Assembly: GCA_964626015.1 (NCBI GenBank)
Contig: CAZVCC010000008.1
Location: forward strand, 1-64,000
Origin: CAIKZJ01 sp964626015
GTDB taxonomy: Bacteria > Bacteroidota > Ignavibacteria > Tepidaquicellales > Tepidaquicellaceae
DNA: 64,000 nucleotides
Reading direction: 5' to 3'
The notes under the pieces are model-generated. The model saw nothing but the letters and a program-made list of their open reading frames with translations. It searched no databases and was not told the DNA's origin. This document shows, in pieces, positions 45,016-56,709 of the stretch. How positions within the stretch are numbered: the stretch's first letter is position 1; each line of letters starts with the position of its first letter. The translations under genes and the position numbers were made by a program.

Positions 45016-47438
45016 TATTTAAGATTACGTTTTTTAGACAGATAGTTTGTAGCTACTACACAAAGTACAACAACTGAAATTGAACTTACAGGCATTAAGA
45101 TTGCCGCAATAATAGGTTTCAAAAGTCCCTCTACGGCAAAGAAAAGAGCAACGATATTGTACAAGAACGAAAGTGCAAAGCTAACGATGATAACTTTAAC
45201 GCTGTCTTTTGAGAAACGGAGCAAATCAGAAATTTTTGAAAACCCTGTAGAGTTCAAAATGCCATCGCAGGCGGGAGAGAAATTAGTGACATCTTCGGAT
45301 ATAGAAATGCCGACATTGCTTTGTTTAAGGGCGCCGGCATCATTCAGTCCATCGCCAATCATCAGTACTTCCTGCCCCTCATTCTGTAAAGCTTTAATGT
45401 ATTTAAGTTTGTTTTCGGGCGACTGGTTAAAATGCATTTGCAAAGGGTCTTTAAAGAAAGACTTCAAAAAACTTCTTTCGCTTTCGTTGTCGCCAGAAAG
45501 CAAATGAAGTTCATAATCTTTTTCAAGGTTATTAATTAATTCCGATAAACCCTGCCTGTAAGCATTACTGATGCTGAAATAACCGAGATAATTACTATCG
45601 ATGCTTAAGAATACTTTAGAGGAGTTTGCTTCACCAGCCATTTGGTAACGAAGCTGAACATCGTTTATAAAACTTTCGGAACCGAGCTTAACAACATGAT
45701 TACCGATTGTACCGACAATTCCAGCTCCTGTAAACTCTTTATATTCTTTAAGCTCAATGATGTCAACATCCGACAAGAGTTCAAAAATCTTACGGCTTAG
45801 CGGGTGGGTTGACTGAGCGGACAAAGATTTAACAAGAGTCAACTGCTTGTAATCAAGCTGGGTGCCGATAAAAACAATCTCTGATTTTGAGCTTTGGGTT
45901 AAAGTACCTGTCTTATCGAAAACAACGGATGTAATCTTAGAAAGTTTTTCTATTACATTTGTGTTTTTGATATAGAATTTATTACGACCAAAAATTCTCA
46001 TAACATTTCCATAGGCAAACGGAATAGCAAGAGCAAGGGCGCACGGGCACGCAACGATGAGGATTGCGGTAAATACATTAACTGCCATATCAAGACTAAC
46101 GGGCATCCAATAAGCAGCGGATGCAAATGCCAGAGTGAGAACGGCGAGAGTAAAATATTTACTTATAGTATTTGAAAAACTGACGAGTTTGCTATCTTTA
46201 TCTTTTGTGAAAGCATCGCTATTCCACAGCTGAGTCAAGTAACTTTGAGATACCTCTTTCAAGACTTCGAGTTCAACTGCACTGCCAATTTGTCTGCCAC
46301 CGGCATAAATAATTTCTCCAAGAACCTTTTGAACGGGATGAGACTCACCAGTAACGAAGCTGTAATCAATATTCCCCTCTCCCCTGAACAGAATTGAGTC
46401 GGCAGGAATGACCTCGTTATTTCTAACATAAATTCTATCCCCTACTTTAAGATTAGCGAGAGGAATAGTTTTGTGGTTTCCGGATTTAATAACAGTAACG
46501 GAAAGCGGAAAATAGGATTTGTAAGACCTTTCAAAACTCATAGCATCATAAGTTTTGCTCTGGAATATTTTTCCTATAAGAAGAAAGAAAACAAGACCAG
46601 ACATAGAATCCATGTACCCAGCGCCTGATTGAGTTACTATTTCGAAAACACTTCTTATAAAAACAGTAAAAATACCGAGGAACAGGGGGAAATCTATATT
46701 AATAATTTTATTTTTCAGACCTTTATACGCCGACAAATAATACTCCGAGCTTGAATAGAAGAAAACAGGCAAAGAAAGGAACAGATTTAAGTAACCGAAT
46801 AATTTATGAAACTCCGGGTCGGTTAATTTTTCAAGCCCGAGATATTCCGGAAAACTAAGAAGCATGATATTTCCGAAACAAAACCCTGCAACACCGACTT
46901 TGTAGTAAAGGCTTTTTGTATGCTTTTGTTTTGATTTTCTTTCGGTGGCATCGAGGTTAATAAGCGGTTCATAGCCAAGGGAATCGAGAAGTTCAGCGAT
47001 TTTTCTGATGGAGGTTTTTTCTTCGAGAAATTTGAACACGAGTTTCTTCTGAGGGAAATTTACCTGAGAATGAGTGACTCCGCTATCGAGTTTATAGAGA
47101 TTTTCGAGCAGCCATATACACGAACTGCAGTGCATTTGAGGAATAAAGAATGTAGCAGTACTAATTTTACCGTCGCTGAAATCGAGCATTTGTTTCTTCG
47201 TAATTTCATCGTCAAGGTACTCATATTTTATATTACTTCTGACGGGAGGAGAGTTACCGGGTTGATTCTCCAAATCATAATACTTGCAAAGGTTGTTTTC
47301 CTGCAGTATCTCATACACAAGTTTACAGCTGCGGCAACAGAATTTTTTATCGCCGATATTAATTGAATCGTCCTTACAGATATCACCACAATGGAAACAG
47401 AGAATTTCTTTTCCTGCATTTACAGAATCAGAGCTCAT
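45015..47438 (-). CDS. ccoI: Copper-translocating P-type ATPase CcoI/FixI type
   Basis: CcoI exports copper for cbb3 oxidase assembly. The 807 residues start with a Cys-rich metal-binding region (CFHCGDIC, FCCRSCKLVYEI), then an HMA domain with MHCSSCIWLLENL, eight membrane helices, the TGES phosphatase motif, the CPCAL intramembrane site, DKTGTLT and GDGLNDAGAL. The Cys-rich start is typical of CcoI in Bacteroidota. Oxidase subunit genes (ccoNOP) and ccoG are not in the window. It lies 14 nt after a degenerate hybrid kinase and overlaps ccoS. Confidence 0.95.
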   Translation of the reverse strand: MSSDSVNAGKEILCFHCGDICKDDSINIGDKKFCCRSCKLVYEILQENNLCKYYDLENQPGNSPPVRSNIKYEYLDDEITKKQMLDFSDGKISTATFFIPQMHCSSCIWLLENLYKLDSGVTHSQVNFPQKKLVFKFLEEKTSIRKIAELLDSLGYEPLINLDATERKSKQKHTKSLYYKVGVAGFCFGNIMLLSFPEYLGLEKLTDPEFHKLFGYLNLFLSLPVFFYSSSEYYLSAYKGLKNKIINIDFPLFLGIFTVFIRSVFEIVTQSGAGYMDSMSGLVFFLLIGKIFQSKTYDAMSFERSYKSYFPLSVTVIKSGNHKTIPLANLKVGDRIYVRNNEVIPADSILFRGEGNIDYSFVTGESHPVQKVLGEIIYAGGRQIGSAVELEVLKEVSQSYLTQLWNSDAFTKDKDSKLVSFSNTISKYFTLAVLTLAFASAAYWMPVSLDMAVNVFTAILIVACPCALALAIPFAYGNVMRIFGRNKFYIKNTNVIEKLSKITSVVFDKTGTLTQSSKSEIVFIGTQLDYKQLTLVKSLSAQSTHPLSRKIFELLSDVDIIELKEYKEFTGAGIVGTIGNHVVKLGSESFINDVQLRYQMAGEANSSKVFLSIDSNYLGYFSISNAYRQGLSELINNLEKDYELHLLSGDNESERSFLKSFFKDPLQMHFNQSPENKLKYIKALQNEGQEVLMIGDGLNDAGALKQSNVGISISEDVTNFSPACDGILNSTGFSKISDLLRFSKDSVKVIIVSFALSFLYNIVALFFAVEGLLKPIIAAILMPVSSISVVVLCVVATNYLSKKRNLK

Positions 47439-47452
47439 AGAATCAGAAATGT

Positions 47453-48910
47453 TTAATTATCGGACACATAGGAATCAATCATTTTGTAAAATTCCTCTTT
47501 TACGAAAGGTTTTGACATATAGTTATCCATACCAGCGGACAAACATTTTTCTTTATCAGCTTTAACGGCATAGGCGGTAATTCCGATTATAGGAATGTGT
47601 TTACCCGTACCCTTTTCAATTTCTCTGATGATAGAAGTAGCTTCTAAGCCGTCCATAATAGGCATTTGAATATCCATTAATATTAAATCAAACCTTGATT
47701 TTTCGAGTACATCAAAAATCTTAAGACCGTTTTCAACGATAGTAACGTCATAATTTTTCCGAGAAAGAAGTTCTTTTACCAACCGCTGGTTGACGATATT
47801 ATCCTCGGCTACGAGAATGCTGACCTTTTCTTTTACTTTAGGTTCTTCTGCTTCTTGTTCTTCGGAAATTTCTTTCGGGGGTGCTGATTCCTGATAATCA
47901 ACAACTTCTTTTGCGGATATTTCAAACGGAAGATTAACAGTTATTTCAGAGCCCTCATTTAAAGATGTTTTAACGGACATTTCACCATCCATTAAAGCAA
48001 TGAGATGTTTAATTATCGGGACGCCAAATCCGTAACCCGAATAACGGAAATTTTTATCGAGAATAGTTTTACCTGATTCGTCAAGAGAGCCGAATAAGTT
48101 TTTCACGGTATCTGCATCAAAACCACTTCCTGTATCTTTAACGGTCATGCATAAAGAGGCTTTGTTGTTTGTACGTTTAACCTCATTTAAGGAAAGAGCA
48201 ACGGTACCTTTATCTGTGTATTTTATAGCATTCTTGGCAAGATTAATAAGAATCTGATTTATACGAAGCGGGTCGCCGTGAATATTATAATTAATTTTAG
48301 GGTCGATGTTAACGGTTAATGCAACATTTTTTCTTTTCGCTTCAAATTCCAGAATCTGGGAAGTTTTCTGCATAAGTTCATTTATAGAGAACTCAATTGA
48401 TTCAAGTTTCAACTGCCCGCTTTCGATTCTTGAAAAATCGAGTATGTCGTTAATAATAGCAAGCAGAGTGCTGGAAGAATAATTAATAATATCGAGATAT
48501 TCTTTTTGTTCTTTAGTAAGGTTTGAAAGCATCATCAGCTCTGTCATACCGATAATTCCGCTCATTGGAATACGAATTTCCTGGCTCATATTTGAGAGGA
48601 ACTGGGATTTAGCATTATTCATTAATTCTGAATAAGCCTGAGCTTTTTTGGCTTCCTCGTACTTTTCTTTATAATTAATTTCACTTACCGGTTTTTCAAC
48701 CGGCGGGGGTATTTCTTTCTTTAAAAACTGACTTATAAGGAAATAGAATACCACGGAAGTAATGACTGCAAAGGAAATCCCGAGTATGATATTGCTAAAT
48801 GTATCTTTATAAGAGTTAATCATAAAAACCACAAAGAGCAAACCCAGTAAAAGATAAATAAACGTGATTTTAAGAGCAGCAGCAGAATAGTTGTTTTTCT
48901 CTTTAGTCAT
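47453..48910 (-). CDS. Degenerate hybrid histidine kinase with intact receiver
   Basis: The 485 residues hold two membrane helices with almost no periplasmic part, a short coiled linker, a HisKA-like region, an HATPase_c domain and a receiver. The H-box reads NMSQEIRIPM, so Gln110 replaces the phospho-acceptor His (codon CAG). The ATPase domain keeps Asn227 and DTG at 259-261, but its G2 box is GYGFGV rather than GTGLGL. The receiver is canonical (VAEDN, LMDIQMP with Asp413, Lys in MSKPF). It is probably a pseudokinase that signals through its receiver. It lies just upstream of ccoI. Confidence 0.9.
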   Translation of the reverse strand: MTKEKNNYSAAALKITFIYLLLGLLFVVFMINSYKDTFSNIILGISFAVITSVVFYFLISQFLKKEIPPPVEKPVSEINYKEKYEEAKKAQAYSELMNNAKSQFLSNMSQEIRIPMSGIIGMTELMMLSNLTKEQKEYLDIINYSSSTLLAIINDILDFSRIESGQLKLESIEFSINELMQKTSQILEFEAKRKNVALTVNIDPKINYNIHGDPLRINQILINLAKNAIKYTDKGTVALSLNEVKRTNNKASLCMTVKDTGSGFDADTVKNLFGSLDESGKTILDKNFRYSGYGFGVPIIKHLIALMDGEMSVKTSLNEGSEITVNLPFEISAKEVVDYQESAPPKEISEEQEAEEPKVKEKVSILVAEDNIVNQRLVKELLSRKNYDVTIVENGLKIFDVLEKSRFDLILMDIQMPIMDGLEATSIIREIEKGTGKHIPIIGITAYAVKADKEKCLSAGMDNYMSKPFVKEEFYKMIDSYVSDN

Positions 48911-49008
48911 TTTACGGAATATTAGTTAACGTAAATTTATACAAAATGAATACTTTATGCAATTATAAAGAAATAGAATCTATTCAAATATTTAAGAGTC
49001 TTTCATGT

Positions 49009-50067
49009 TTATTTAATTTTATCGAGTTCCTTTTTAAGATAAGAAATAGCATTAACAGGTGTTGGGTTAACTCCGTTAAGAATAGCGAGATAATAACTAA
49101 CCCAATCACCAAGGAAAATCAGGTCGAAAATACGAGCAAGTTTTGATTTACAATCGCTGCTTAGGTGTAGAATGTTAGCCGCGTGTTTTTTAAATACCTT
49201 TTCGGTAATTTTCATTCTCATTTTAATGCGGGGGTTGTCGGAAATATCCTCAAGGAAAATAACGTTAATTTTCTTAAGTATATCTTCGTTCAAATCCCAT
49301 CCAACAAGTTCGTTGTGATTCATTTCTGGATAGAGATTTCCATAAGCGAGTATTTTTGCATTCTCAGAAATCTGACCGCGCCAGCGCAAGTTTACCACAT
49401 CGAGTACATCTACGGAAGAATAAACAACGGGAAGTTTATCTTTAAGCAATGCAGCAATCTGAAGAGCCGGGTTAGAATCGAACGTAAGGTTTGATAGTTC
49501 ATCGAGGGACTGTTCGAGTACAAGCAGGGTCTCGTTTATATCGGCAGACTTATCACTAATAAACTTCAGTTTTGCAAACAGCACAAGGAGAGTGAAAAAA
49601 GAATATCCGAGTGCGCATCTAGGCTGCAGACCGCCGGGAATTTTCACAAGAAGTTTCTTGTGCTTTTTAGCGAGCTTCTCAACCATGCCGCCGCTTGAAA
49701 TGCAAATAATTCTGCATTTTCTTTTTAGTGCATCATTAAAGGCGGAAATAGTTTCTTCTGTATTGCCCGAATAAGAAGATATAATTGCGAGAGTATCTTT
49801 CCCTGCAAATTCGGGAAGGGTATAGTTTCTATTCACAAAAACGGGGACGCTGATTTCATTCGCAACATAACTGCGCAGCAAATCGCCTCCTATAGCAGAG
49901 CCGCCGAGGCCATTAACAATAATATTTTTTAAATTTCTAACATTGACCTTGTTGGTTATTACTTTAGCGGCTATATCCACCGCATTGCAAACCTGAACGG
50001 GGAAATCGTAAAGTACTTTAAACATATTTTGCTTATCAATACGGGAAATAATCTTTTTATTAATCAT
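49009..50067 (-). CDS. Bifunctional phosphoglucose/phosphomannose isomerase
   Basis: This SIS-domain sugar isomerase interconverts glucose-6-P or mannose-6-P with fructose-6-P. The 352 residues show the phosphate loop GLGGSAIGGDLLRSY, SYSGNTEETISAF, GGLQPRCALGYS and the late NHNELVGW-like MNHNELVGWDL. That pattern is the archaeal/bacterial PGI/PMI family, not classical PGI. It overlaps ptsI by four bases (ATGA), an uncommon pairing. Confidence 0.92.
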   Translation of the reverse strand: MINKKIISRIDKQNMFKVLYDFPVQVCNAVDIAAKVITNKVNVRNLKNIIVNGLGGSAIGGDLLRSYVANEISVPVFVNRNYTLPEFAGKDTLAIISSYSGNTEETISAFNDALKRKCRIICISSGGMVEKLAKKHKKLLVKIPGGLQPRCALGYSFFTLLVLFAKLKFISDKSADINETLLVLEQSLDELSNLTFDSNPALQIAALLKDKLPVVYSSVDVLDVVNLRWRGQISENAKILAYGNLYPEMNHNELVGWDLNEDILKKINVIFLEDISDNPRIKMRMKITEKVFKKHAANILHLSSDCKSKLARIFDLIFLGDWVSYYLAILNGVNPTPVNAISYLKKELDKIK

Positions 50068-51803
50068 AATATTTGGGGTTTGATTTTTCTGTCAAAAAAA
50101 TTATTTATAATCTTAGTTACCTCGTCTTCTGTGGATAGTTTCAGCAATTTATCCACCAATTCTTTTGATTCGGCAGAGCTGATTAGCCTAACAACCTGTT
50201 TAATTTCGTTGAACATTGACGGCAGCACGCTAAGCTCATCGATTCCGAGTCCGACAAGAACGGGGACGGCAAGAGGAACCGAGGCAAGCTCTCCGCATAT
50301 ACTAACTTTAAGGTTGTGCTTCCGTGCTCCTTTGACGATTTTATCTAGTGCACGTATAACTGCCGGATGGAATTGCTGGTAAAGATGCGAAATATATTCG
50401 TTTCCTCTGTCGACTGCGAGAATGTACTGGATAAGGTCGTTCGTTCCGATGCTGAAGAAATCTGCTTCAGCAGCAAGTTCCTCTGCGAGAATGAAGGCAG
50501 AAGGAACTTCGAGCATTATTCCAAGAGGAATATTTTTATCATAATAGACACCTTTTTTATCGAGAGACTTTTTAACTTCTTTAAGCAATTCTTTTGTTTT
50601 TCTTACTTCCTCCAAAGATGCAATCATAGGAAGCATTATCTTTATATTTTTCTTTGATGATGAAATCAGAATAGCTTCAAGCTGCGATTTAAAAATATCC
50701 GGGCGATCGAGACACATTCTAATACCCCTCCAGCCGAGATAAGGATTTAGTTCCTTATGGTTTTCCGTAAAGACTTTATCGCCTCCAAGGTCATAAGTGC
50801 GTATAGTGACTTTCTTTGGGAAAGTAATGTTTGAGATGTGGGTATAATCTTCAATCTGTTCTGCAACAGAAGGGAAATCGCCTTTTTCCATGAACAAGTG
50901 TTCGGTACGATAGAGACCAATACCACAATTGCCGCAATTCCGCAGGAACTCTGTTTCTTCAAGGAATTCAATGTTTGCAGTAATCTCTATACGTTTTTTA
51001 TCTGTTGTTTCACAAGGTTTAATGGTCAGTTCGCCGAGTAACTGAGTATGATATTTAAATTCTTTTTGTTTTTGCGAATACAACTCTATTGTTTTTTCGG
51101 ACGGGTTAACAATAACCGAGCCTTCAAAACCGTCAACGATAACATTGTCACCAGAGTTTATGTGTTTAGAAATAACTTTCAAGCCAACTACAGAGGGGAC
51201 ACGCAATGCACGTGAGATAATTGCCGCATGAGAAGTGACACCGCCTGTATCGGTAGCATACCCCATAACTTTTCTTCTGCTAAAGAGAATTGTATCGGCA
51301 GGAGAAAGTTCGTGAGCGAAAATAATAGAATTTTCTTCAACTTTAGAAACAAGCTTATCGCGTTTCATATTACGGATAACGCGGTTTTTTACGTCTATCA
51401 TATCAGCATAGCGTTCGTGCATATATTGATTTTCAGACTTGAGGAAAAGGGCAACGAGTTTTTCAATTTCATCGTTGAAGACAAAACCTGCGGAATGGAG
51501 TTCCTTTCTAACCCTTTTTATAACGCTTTCCAAGAAAATATTGTCTTTTAAGATTTCAAGCTGAGCTTCGAATATTTTCGAATTCTTCTCGCCGATTCTT
51601 TCGACTGAAATTGCATAGATTTTGTTGAGCTCTTTCAGTGATACTTCCACAGCGTTCCTGAGCATATTAACTTCGCTTTCAACTTCCGACGGATTAATAA
51701 CGGCAGTATTAATATTAACCTGTTGGCGTTTGTACAAATATGCTTTACCAATTGATATACCCTGTGAAGCGGGTATTCCCCTATATATTTTTTCTCTGTG
51801 CAA
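50064..51803 (-). CDS. ptsI: PTS Enzyme I (PEP-protein phosphotransferase)
   Basis: Enzyme I takes phosphate from PEP and passes it to HPr. The 579 residues include the phosphohistidine segment GGVTSHAAIISRAL with His192 and the PEP-binding barrel with GLYRTEHLFM, LPMIASLEE and the late SICGELA. Length is normal. No HPr or EII gene is in the window, and the partner gene is a sugar-phosphate isomerase, so the role may be regulatory (PTS-Ntr type) rather than sugar uptake. This is inferred from context. Confidence 0.95.
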   Translation of the reverse strand: MHREKIYRGIPASQGISIGKAYLYKRQQVNINTAVINPSEVESEVNMLRNAVEVSLKELNKIYAISVERIGEKNSKIFEAQLEILKDNIFLESVIKRVRKELHSAGFVFNDEIEKLVALFLKSENQYMHERYADMIDVKNRVIRNMKRDKLVSKVEENSIIFAHELSPADTILFSRRKVMGYATDTGGVTSHAAIISRALRVPSVVGLKVISKHINSGDNVIVDGFEGSVIVNPSEKTIELYSQKQKEFKYHTQLLGELTIKPCETTDKKRIEITANIEFLEETEFLRNCGNCGIGLYRTEHLFMEKGDFPSVAEQIEDYTHISNITFPKKVTIRTYDLGGDKVFTENHKELNPYLGWRGIRMCLDRPDIFKSQLEAILISSSKKNIKIMLPMIASLEEVRKTKELLKEVKKSLDKKGVYYDKNIPLGIMLEVPSAFILAEELAAEADFFSIGTNDLIQYILAVDRGNEYISHLYQQFHPAVIRALDKIVKGARKHNLKVSICGELASVPLAVPVLVGLGIDELSVLPSMFNEIKQVVRLISSAESKELVDKLLKLSTEDEVTKIINNFFDRKIKPQIL

Positions 51804-51955
51804 TTATTTATGTAGTAGTAAGAAAATCAAGAATATTGAACAAAAAATCAAAGTATAAATAAATACATCATATTTTTATTAAATATATTTATGTTTTAGA
51901 AAACAAGTATTATTTTAATGAAACATTATGAGTTTATTAAGCGTTTAAATTTTAT

Positions 51956-54900
51956 ATGAATAACACAGCAAGACTAAAGCCGAAACTAACTTATTTGGAG
52001 AATCTGCTATTTTCAGTATTCAGGAAAGAGCGGGTTCACAGAGCTTCTATAAACATTACATTGGGCTTATCCATATATACATTGTTTGTGCTGCTGTTAT
52101 CGGGGGCGGAAGCCGCATTTCAGTTTTCTGCGGCGGCAAGAAAAGTGGTTTTCTTTTTATACACAATAACACTTCTCACAACCATCACATATATAATACT
52201 CTCTTACATAATCAGCGTTAACAAGAACAGGTTTGACTCCGTTAAATATTCGCTGCAAATCGGAAGGTTTTTTCCGGGTATAAAAGATAAACTTGGAAAT
52301 GCGATATCAATATGCAAGAATACCAGTATTGGAGTATACTCATCAGAGAATCTTGCAGAGGCTAATCTTGAAAAAGTATATAAGGAATCAAAAGCGGTTG
52401 ATTTTAATGCTTTTATCGATTTCCAGAAACTGAGAAAATATATAACGGTATTTTTTGCGATGCTGCTTACTACTATTCTGCTGATTGTGTTTGTACCGGC
52501 ATTATCAAAAGCATTTAACAGACTTATTAATTATAATACAGAATTTAAGAATACTATTTTAAACAGCCCGACTGAAGAAGAAGATGGATTTATCAAAAAG
52601 TTTTATTTATCGATAAAATATCCTGAATACACAAAGCTTCCCGAAAAAGCGCTGGAAGAAAACAAAGGAGACGTTGTCTGTTTAGAGGGGAGTACAGTAA
52701 ATATAACAGTTGAGAGCGTAGAAAATCTAAGTCATGCGGCAATTTTGTACAACGGAACGGAGACCCCGTTGAACATTTCAGGTATGACGGCTGCGGGAGA
52801 ATTCAGAACAGACAAAGATGGTGAATATTATATTATATTAAAAAATACAGATGGAAAAGAAAACCTCAGGAGGAAAAAGTATTCAATAAGAGTGCTGCCC
52901 GATGAACCTCCGAGAATAAACATAGTACAACCGAGAGATGTCAATTACACTCTTTATAACGAGAAGGAACTTGAACTTAAGTCTATAATAAGCGATGATT
53001 ACGGATTCTCGAAGCTTGTTTTATGGTACAGAAGCGGTAATAATGTATCTGCGGCTGGAGGAAATTTCAACCAGATAGAAATACCTATCGAGAATAAAGA
53101 TGCAACATCGCTGGAAGTATATTATTTATGGGCTCTTAATTTCCGTGCTAAGGGTTTGCAAACAGATTATTACCTGGAGGTAACGGATAATTCCGGCAAG
53201 TCAGCAAAATCTGATTTAAGAAAACTCATGTTTGCAAAAAGTACGGAAGTGCTAAAGAGAACCGAGAGTTCCACGAGAGAAATAAAATCTGATTTACAAG
53301 CAGTACTTGAAGAGATGAAAGATTTACAGAAAAACATAAACGATATTAAGAAGACTCAGGAAGAAAATGCAATAAACGAGCAGAGGAAGAAGGACCTTCA
53401 GAACAAAGTGGAGAATCTGCAAAAGAATCTCGAAAACGCTCAGAACAAGATTGACCAGACAATAAACGACCTGAAGCAAAACCCAAATTTAAGCGAGAAG
53501 ACGCTTGAACAATTTATGAAACTGCAGGAACTGTTTCAGAGGATTAATACGCCTGAATTCAGGAATATGCTAAAGAAGCTTCAGGAAGCAATGAAAAAGA
53601 ACAACGAAGAGATGAAACGTGACTTAGACAATCTTAAATTTGACGAGGAAGCTTTTAAGAAACAACTTGAACAGGTTATGGAACTTATGAAACAGATAGA
53701 GAACCTGCAGAAGATGGGAGAACTTACGCAGAAACTCGATGAAATGACAAAAGCACAGGAAGAGCTTAGGAAAGAAACGGAGAACACCGAAAAGAATAAC
53801 GAGGGAAAGATGAACACGCTGGGTGATAAGCAGAAGCAGATACAGGAAAATTTTAATAAGCTGAAAGAAGACATGAAAAAGCTCACAGATAACATGAAGA
53901 ACACCAAAGGCGACATGAATCCAAAAGATCTGGAAGACCTGCTTAAAAAGATGAATGAAAGAAAGACAGAGGATAAGATGAATCAATCCTCTAAAGAACT
54001 TTTCAAACAACAAAAAGAACAATCCGAGCAGACGCAAAAAGAAATATCAGAAGACCTGGAAGAATTTAACGAGCAGATGCAAAGTTCGCTGGAAAGCGCT
54101 ATGAGCAACATGGACACGCAGAATAAGATGATGGACAAACTGAAACAAATCAAGAAAAACCTTGAAGAACTGAGCGAAAAAGAACAGGATTTAAAAGACG
54201 AAACGAATAAATTAGACAAAAGCGACAAGGACGATTTTAACGACCTCGCAAAAGATCAGGGGGAGATACAGCAGGAGCTGTCGAAAAACATCAATGACCT
54301 TATGAATGCAACAAAGGACGGTATGCAGATTTCTCCGGAGCTTGGGAAGGAGCTGGGAAATTCATACAATAAAATGGATAAGTCAGGAAACGATTTGAAA
54401 CAGGGTGACAAAAACAGTGCTATGAACAATCAGGGTAAAGCAAAAGAATCACTTGATAATGCTGCAAAGATGCTCGGTGACATGATTGATAAGATGGGCA
54501 AGCAACAGGGAAAAGGCAACAAAGGCGACGGCAAGATGGGACAGCTAATGCAAAAGCTTGCAGAGATAATCGGACAGCAGCAAGGTGTAAACGGCAAAAT
54601 GAACAAGATGGGACAGGACGGACAGGTTGGAAGAGACGGAAAGGGCGGCAAAGAAGAGCTGTCACAGATGCAGAAGGAACAACTCGACAGGCTCCGAATT
54701 GAACAGATGGAAGCACAAAAATCACTTGAGCAGCTGAACGAAGAGTTTGAAAGAGAGCAGCAAAAGACAGGTGAAAAACTACTCGGCGACCTGAAAGAGG
54801 TTGAGAAAGAAATGCAGGAAACAGTAAGGCAATTAAGCGAATATGAAATAGATGAGAAACTCTTTGAAAGACAAAACAGGATACTTTCAAGAATGCTTGA

Positions 54901-55117
54901 CGCAAGACTTTCACAAAGAGAAAAGGACTTCGAGCAGAAAAGAGAATCAAAACCGGGCGACAATTTTAACAGACAGTCCCCGAGGGAAGTTGTCATAAGC
55001 GGACCGAGAACGGAGAACTCGCTAAAAGAGGAGCTTTTAAGACTTGAGAAAGAGCGTTTCTATGAAGATTATGAAAAATTAATAATGGAATACAACAAGC
55101 TGATTAAAAACAGGTAG
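51956..55117 (+). CDS. Large membrane-anchored coiled-coil protein (DUF4175-like)
   Basis: The 1053 residues start with two N-terminal membrane helices (about 30-90) and a third at about 162-185. A beta-rich domain of two Ig-like parts follows (about 210-430; KIYPEY-like LSIKYPEYTKLP, YSIRVLPDEPPRINI). After that come some 570 residues of Met/Gln/Asn/Lys/Glu-rich coiled coil. The order matches DUF4175-type proteins. It is probably anchored in the inner membrane with a long periplasmic coil. The function is unknown. It is divergent from ptsI. Confidence 0.78.
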   Translation: MNNTARLKPKLTYLENLLFSVFRKERVHRASINITLGLSIYTLFVLLLSGAEAAFQFSAAARKVVFFLYTITLLTTITYIILSYIISVNKNRFDSVKYSLQIGRFFPGIKDKLGNAISICKNTSIGVYSSENLAEANLEKVYKESKAVDFNAFIDFQKLRKYITVFFAMLLTTILLIVFVPALSKAFNRLINYNTEFKNTILNSPTEEEDGFIKKFYLSIKYPEYTKLPEKALEENKGDVVCLEGSTVNITVESVENLSHAAILYNGTETPLNISGMTAAGEFRTDKDGEYYIILKNTDGKENLRRKKYSIRVLPDEPPRINIVQPRDVNYTLYNEKELELKSIISDDYGFSKLVLWYRSGNNVSAAGGNFNQIEIPIENKDATSLEVYYLWALNFRAKGLQTDYYLEVTDNSGKSAKSDLRKLMFAKSTEVLKRTESSTREIKSDLQAVLEEMKDLQKNINDIKKTQEENAINEQRKKDLQNKVENLQKNLENAQNKIDQTINDLKQNPNLSEKTLEQFMKLQELFQRINTPEFRNMLKKLQEAMKKNNEEMKRDLDNLKFDEEAFKKQLEQVMELMKQIENLQKMGELTQKLDEMTKAQEELRKETENTEKNNEGKMNTLGDKQKQIQENFNKLKEDMKKLTDNMKNTKGDMNPKDLEDLLKKMNERKTEDKMNQSSKELFKQQKEQSEQTQKEISEDLEEFNEQMQSSLESAMSNMDTQNKMMDKLKQIKKNLEELSEKEQDLKDETNKLDKSDKDDFNDLAKDQGEIQQELSKNINDLMNATKDGMQISPELGKELGNSYNKMDKSGNDLKQGDKNSAMNNQGKAKESLDNAAKMLGDMIDKMGKQQGKGNKGDGKMGQLMQKLAEIIGQQQGVNGKMNKMGQDGQVGRDGKGGKEELSQMQKEQLDRLRIEQMEAQKSLEQLNEEFEREQQKTGEKLLGDLKEVEKEMQETVRQLSEYEIDEKLFERQNRILSRMLDARLSQREKDFEQKRESKPGDNFNRQSPREVVISGPRTENSLKEELLRLEKERFYEDYEKLIMEYNKLIKNR

Positions 55118-55300
55118 CCCGATTTCATACCGCAGGAAATTGGATAAATCCAGCCGCTCAAAAACGTGAATATATTTTGCATTGTTTCAATTATGATTTA
55201 TGTATAATATGTACCAATTTATTGACAGCAGATGCATATATATTTATTTCTTATCTTCAAGAAAGTTTTTTCTCCGGACAACTTTATACCTCATTTATAA

Positions 55301-56686
<1,386 letters not shown>

Positions 56687-56709
56687 TAATATCAAGTTTC
56701 AGTATGATG

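Noticed and set aside
54336..54352. 17-nt exact match between the coiled-coil gene and one arm of the 43.6 kb hairpins
   Set aside because: Only one arm is present, the match is in a coding frame that fits the protein, and a chance match of this length in 64 kb is plausible.
54420..54996. Antisense open frames of 176-188 codons opposite the coiled-coil gene
   Set aside because: They mirror the low-complexity coding strand, give Ser/Cys/Phe-rich proteins without domain features, and overlap one another in two frames.
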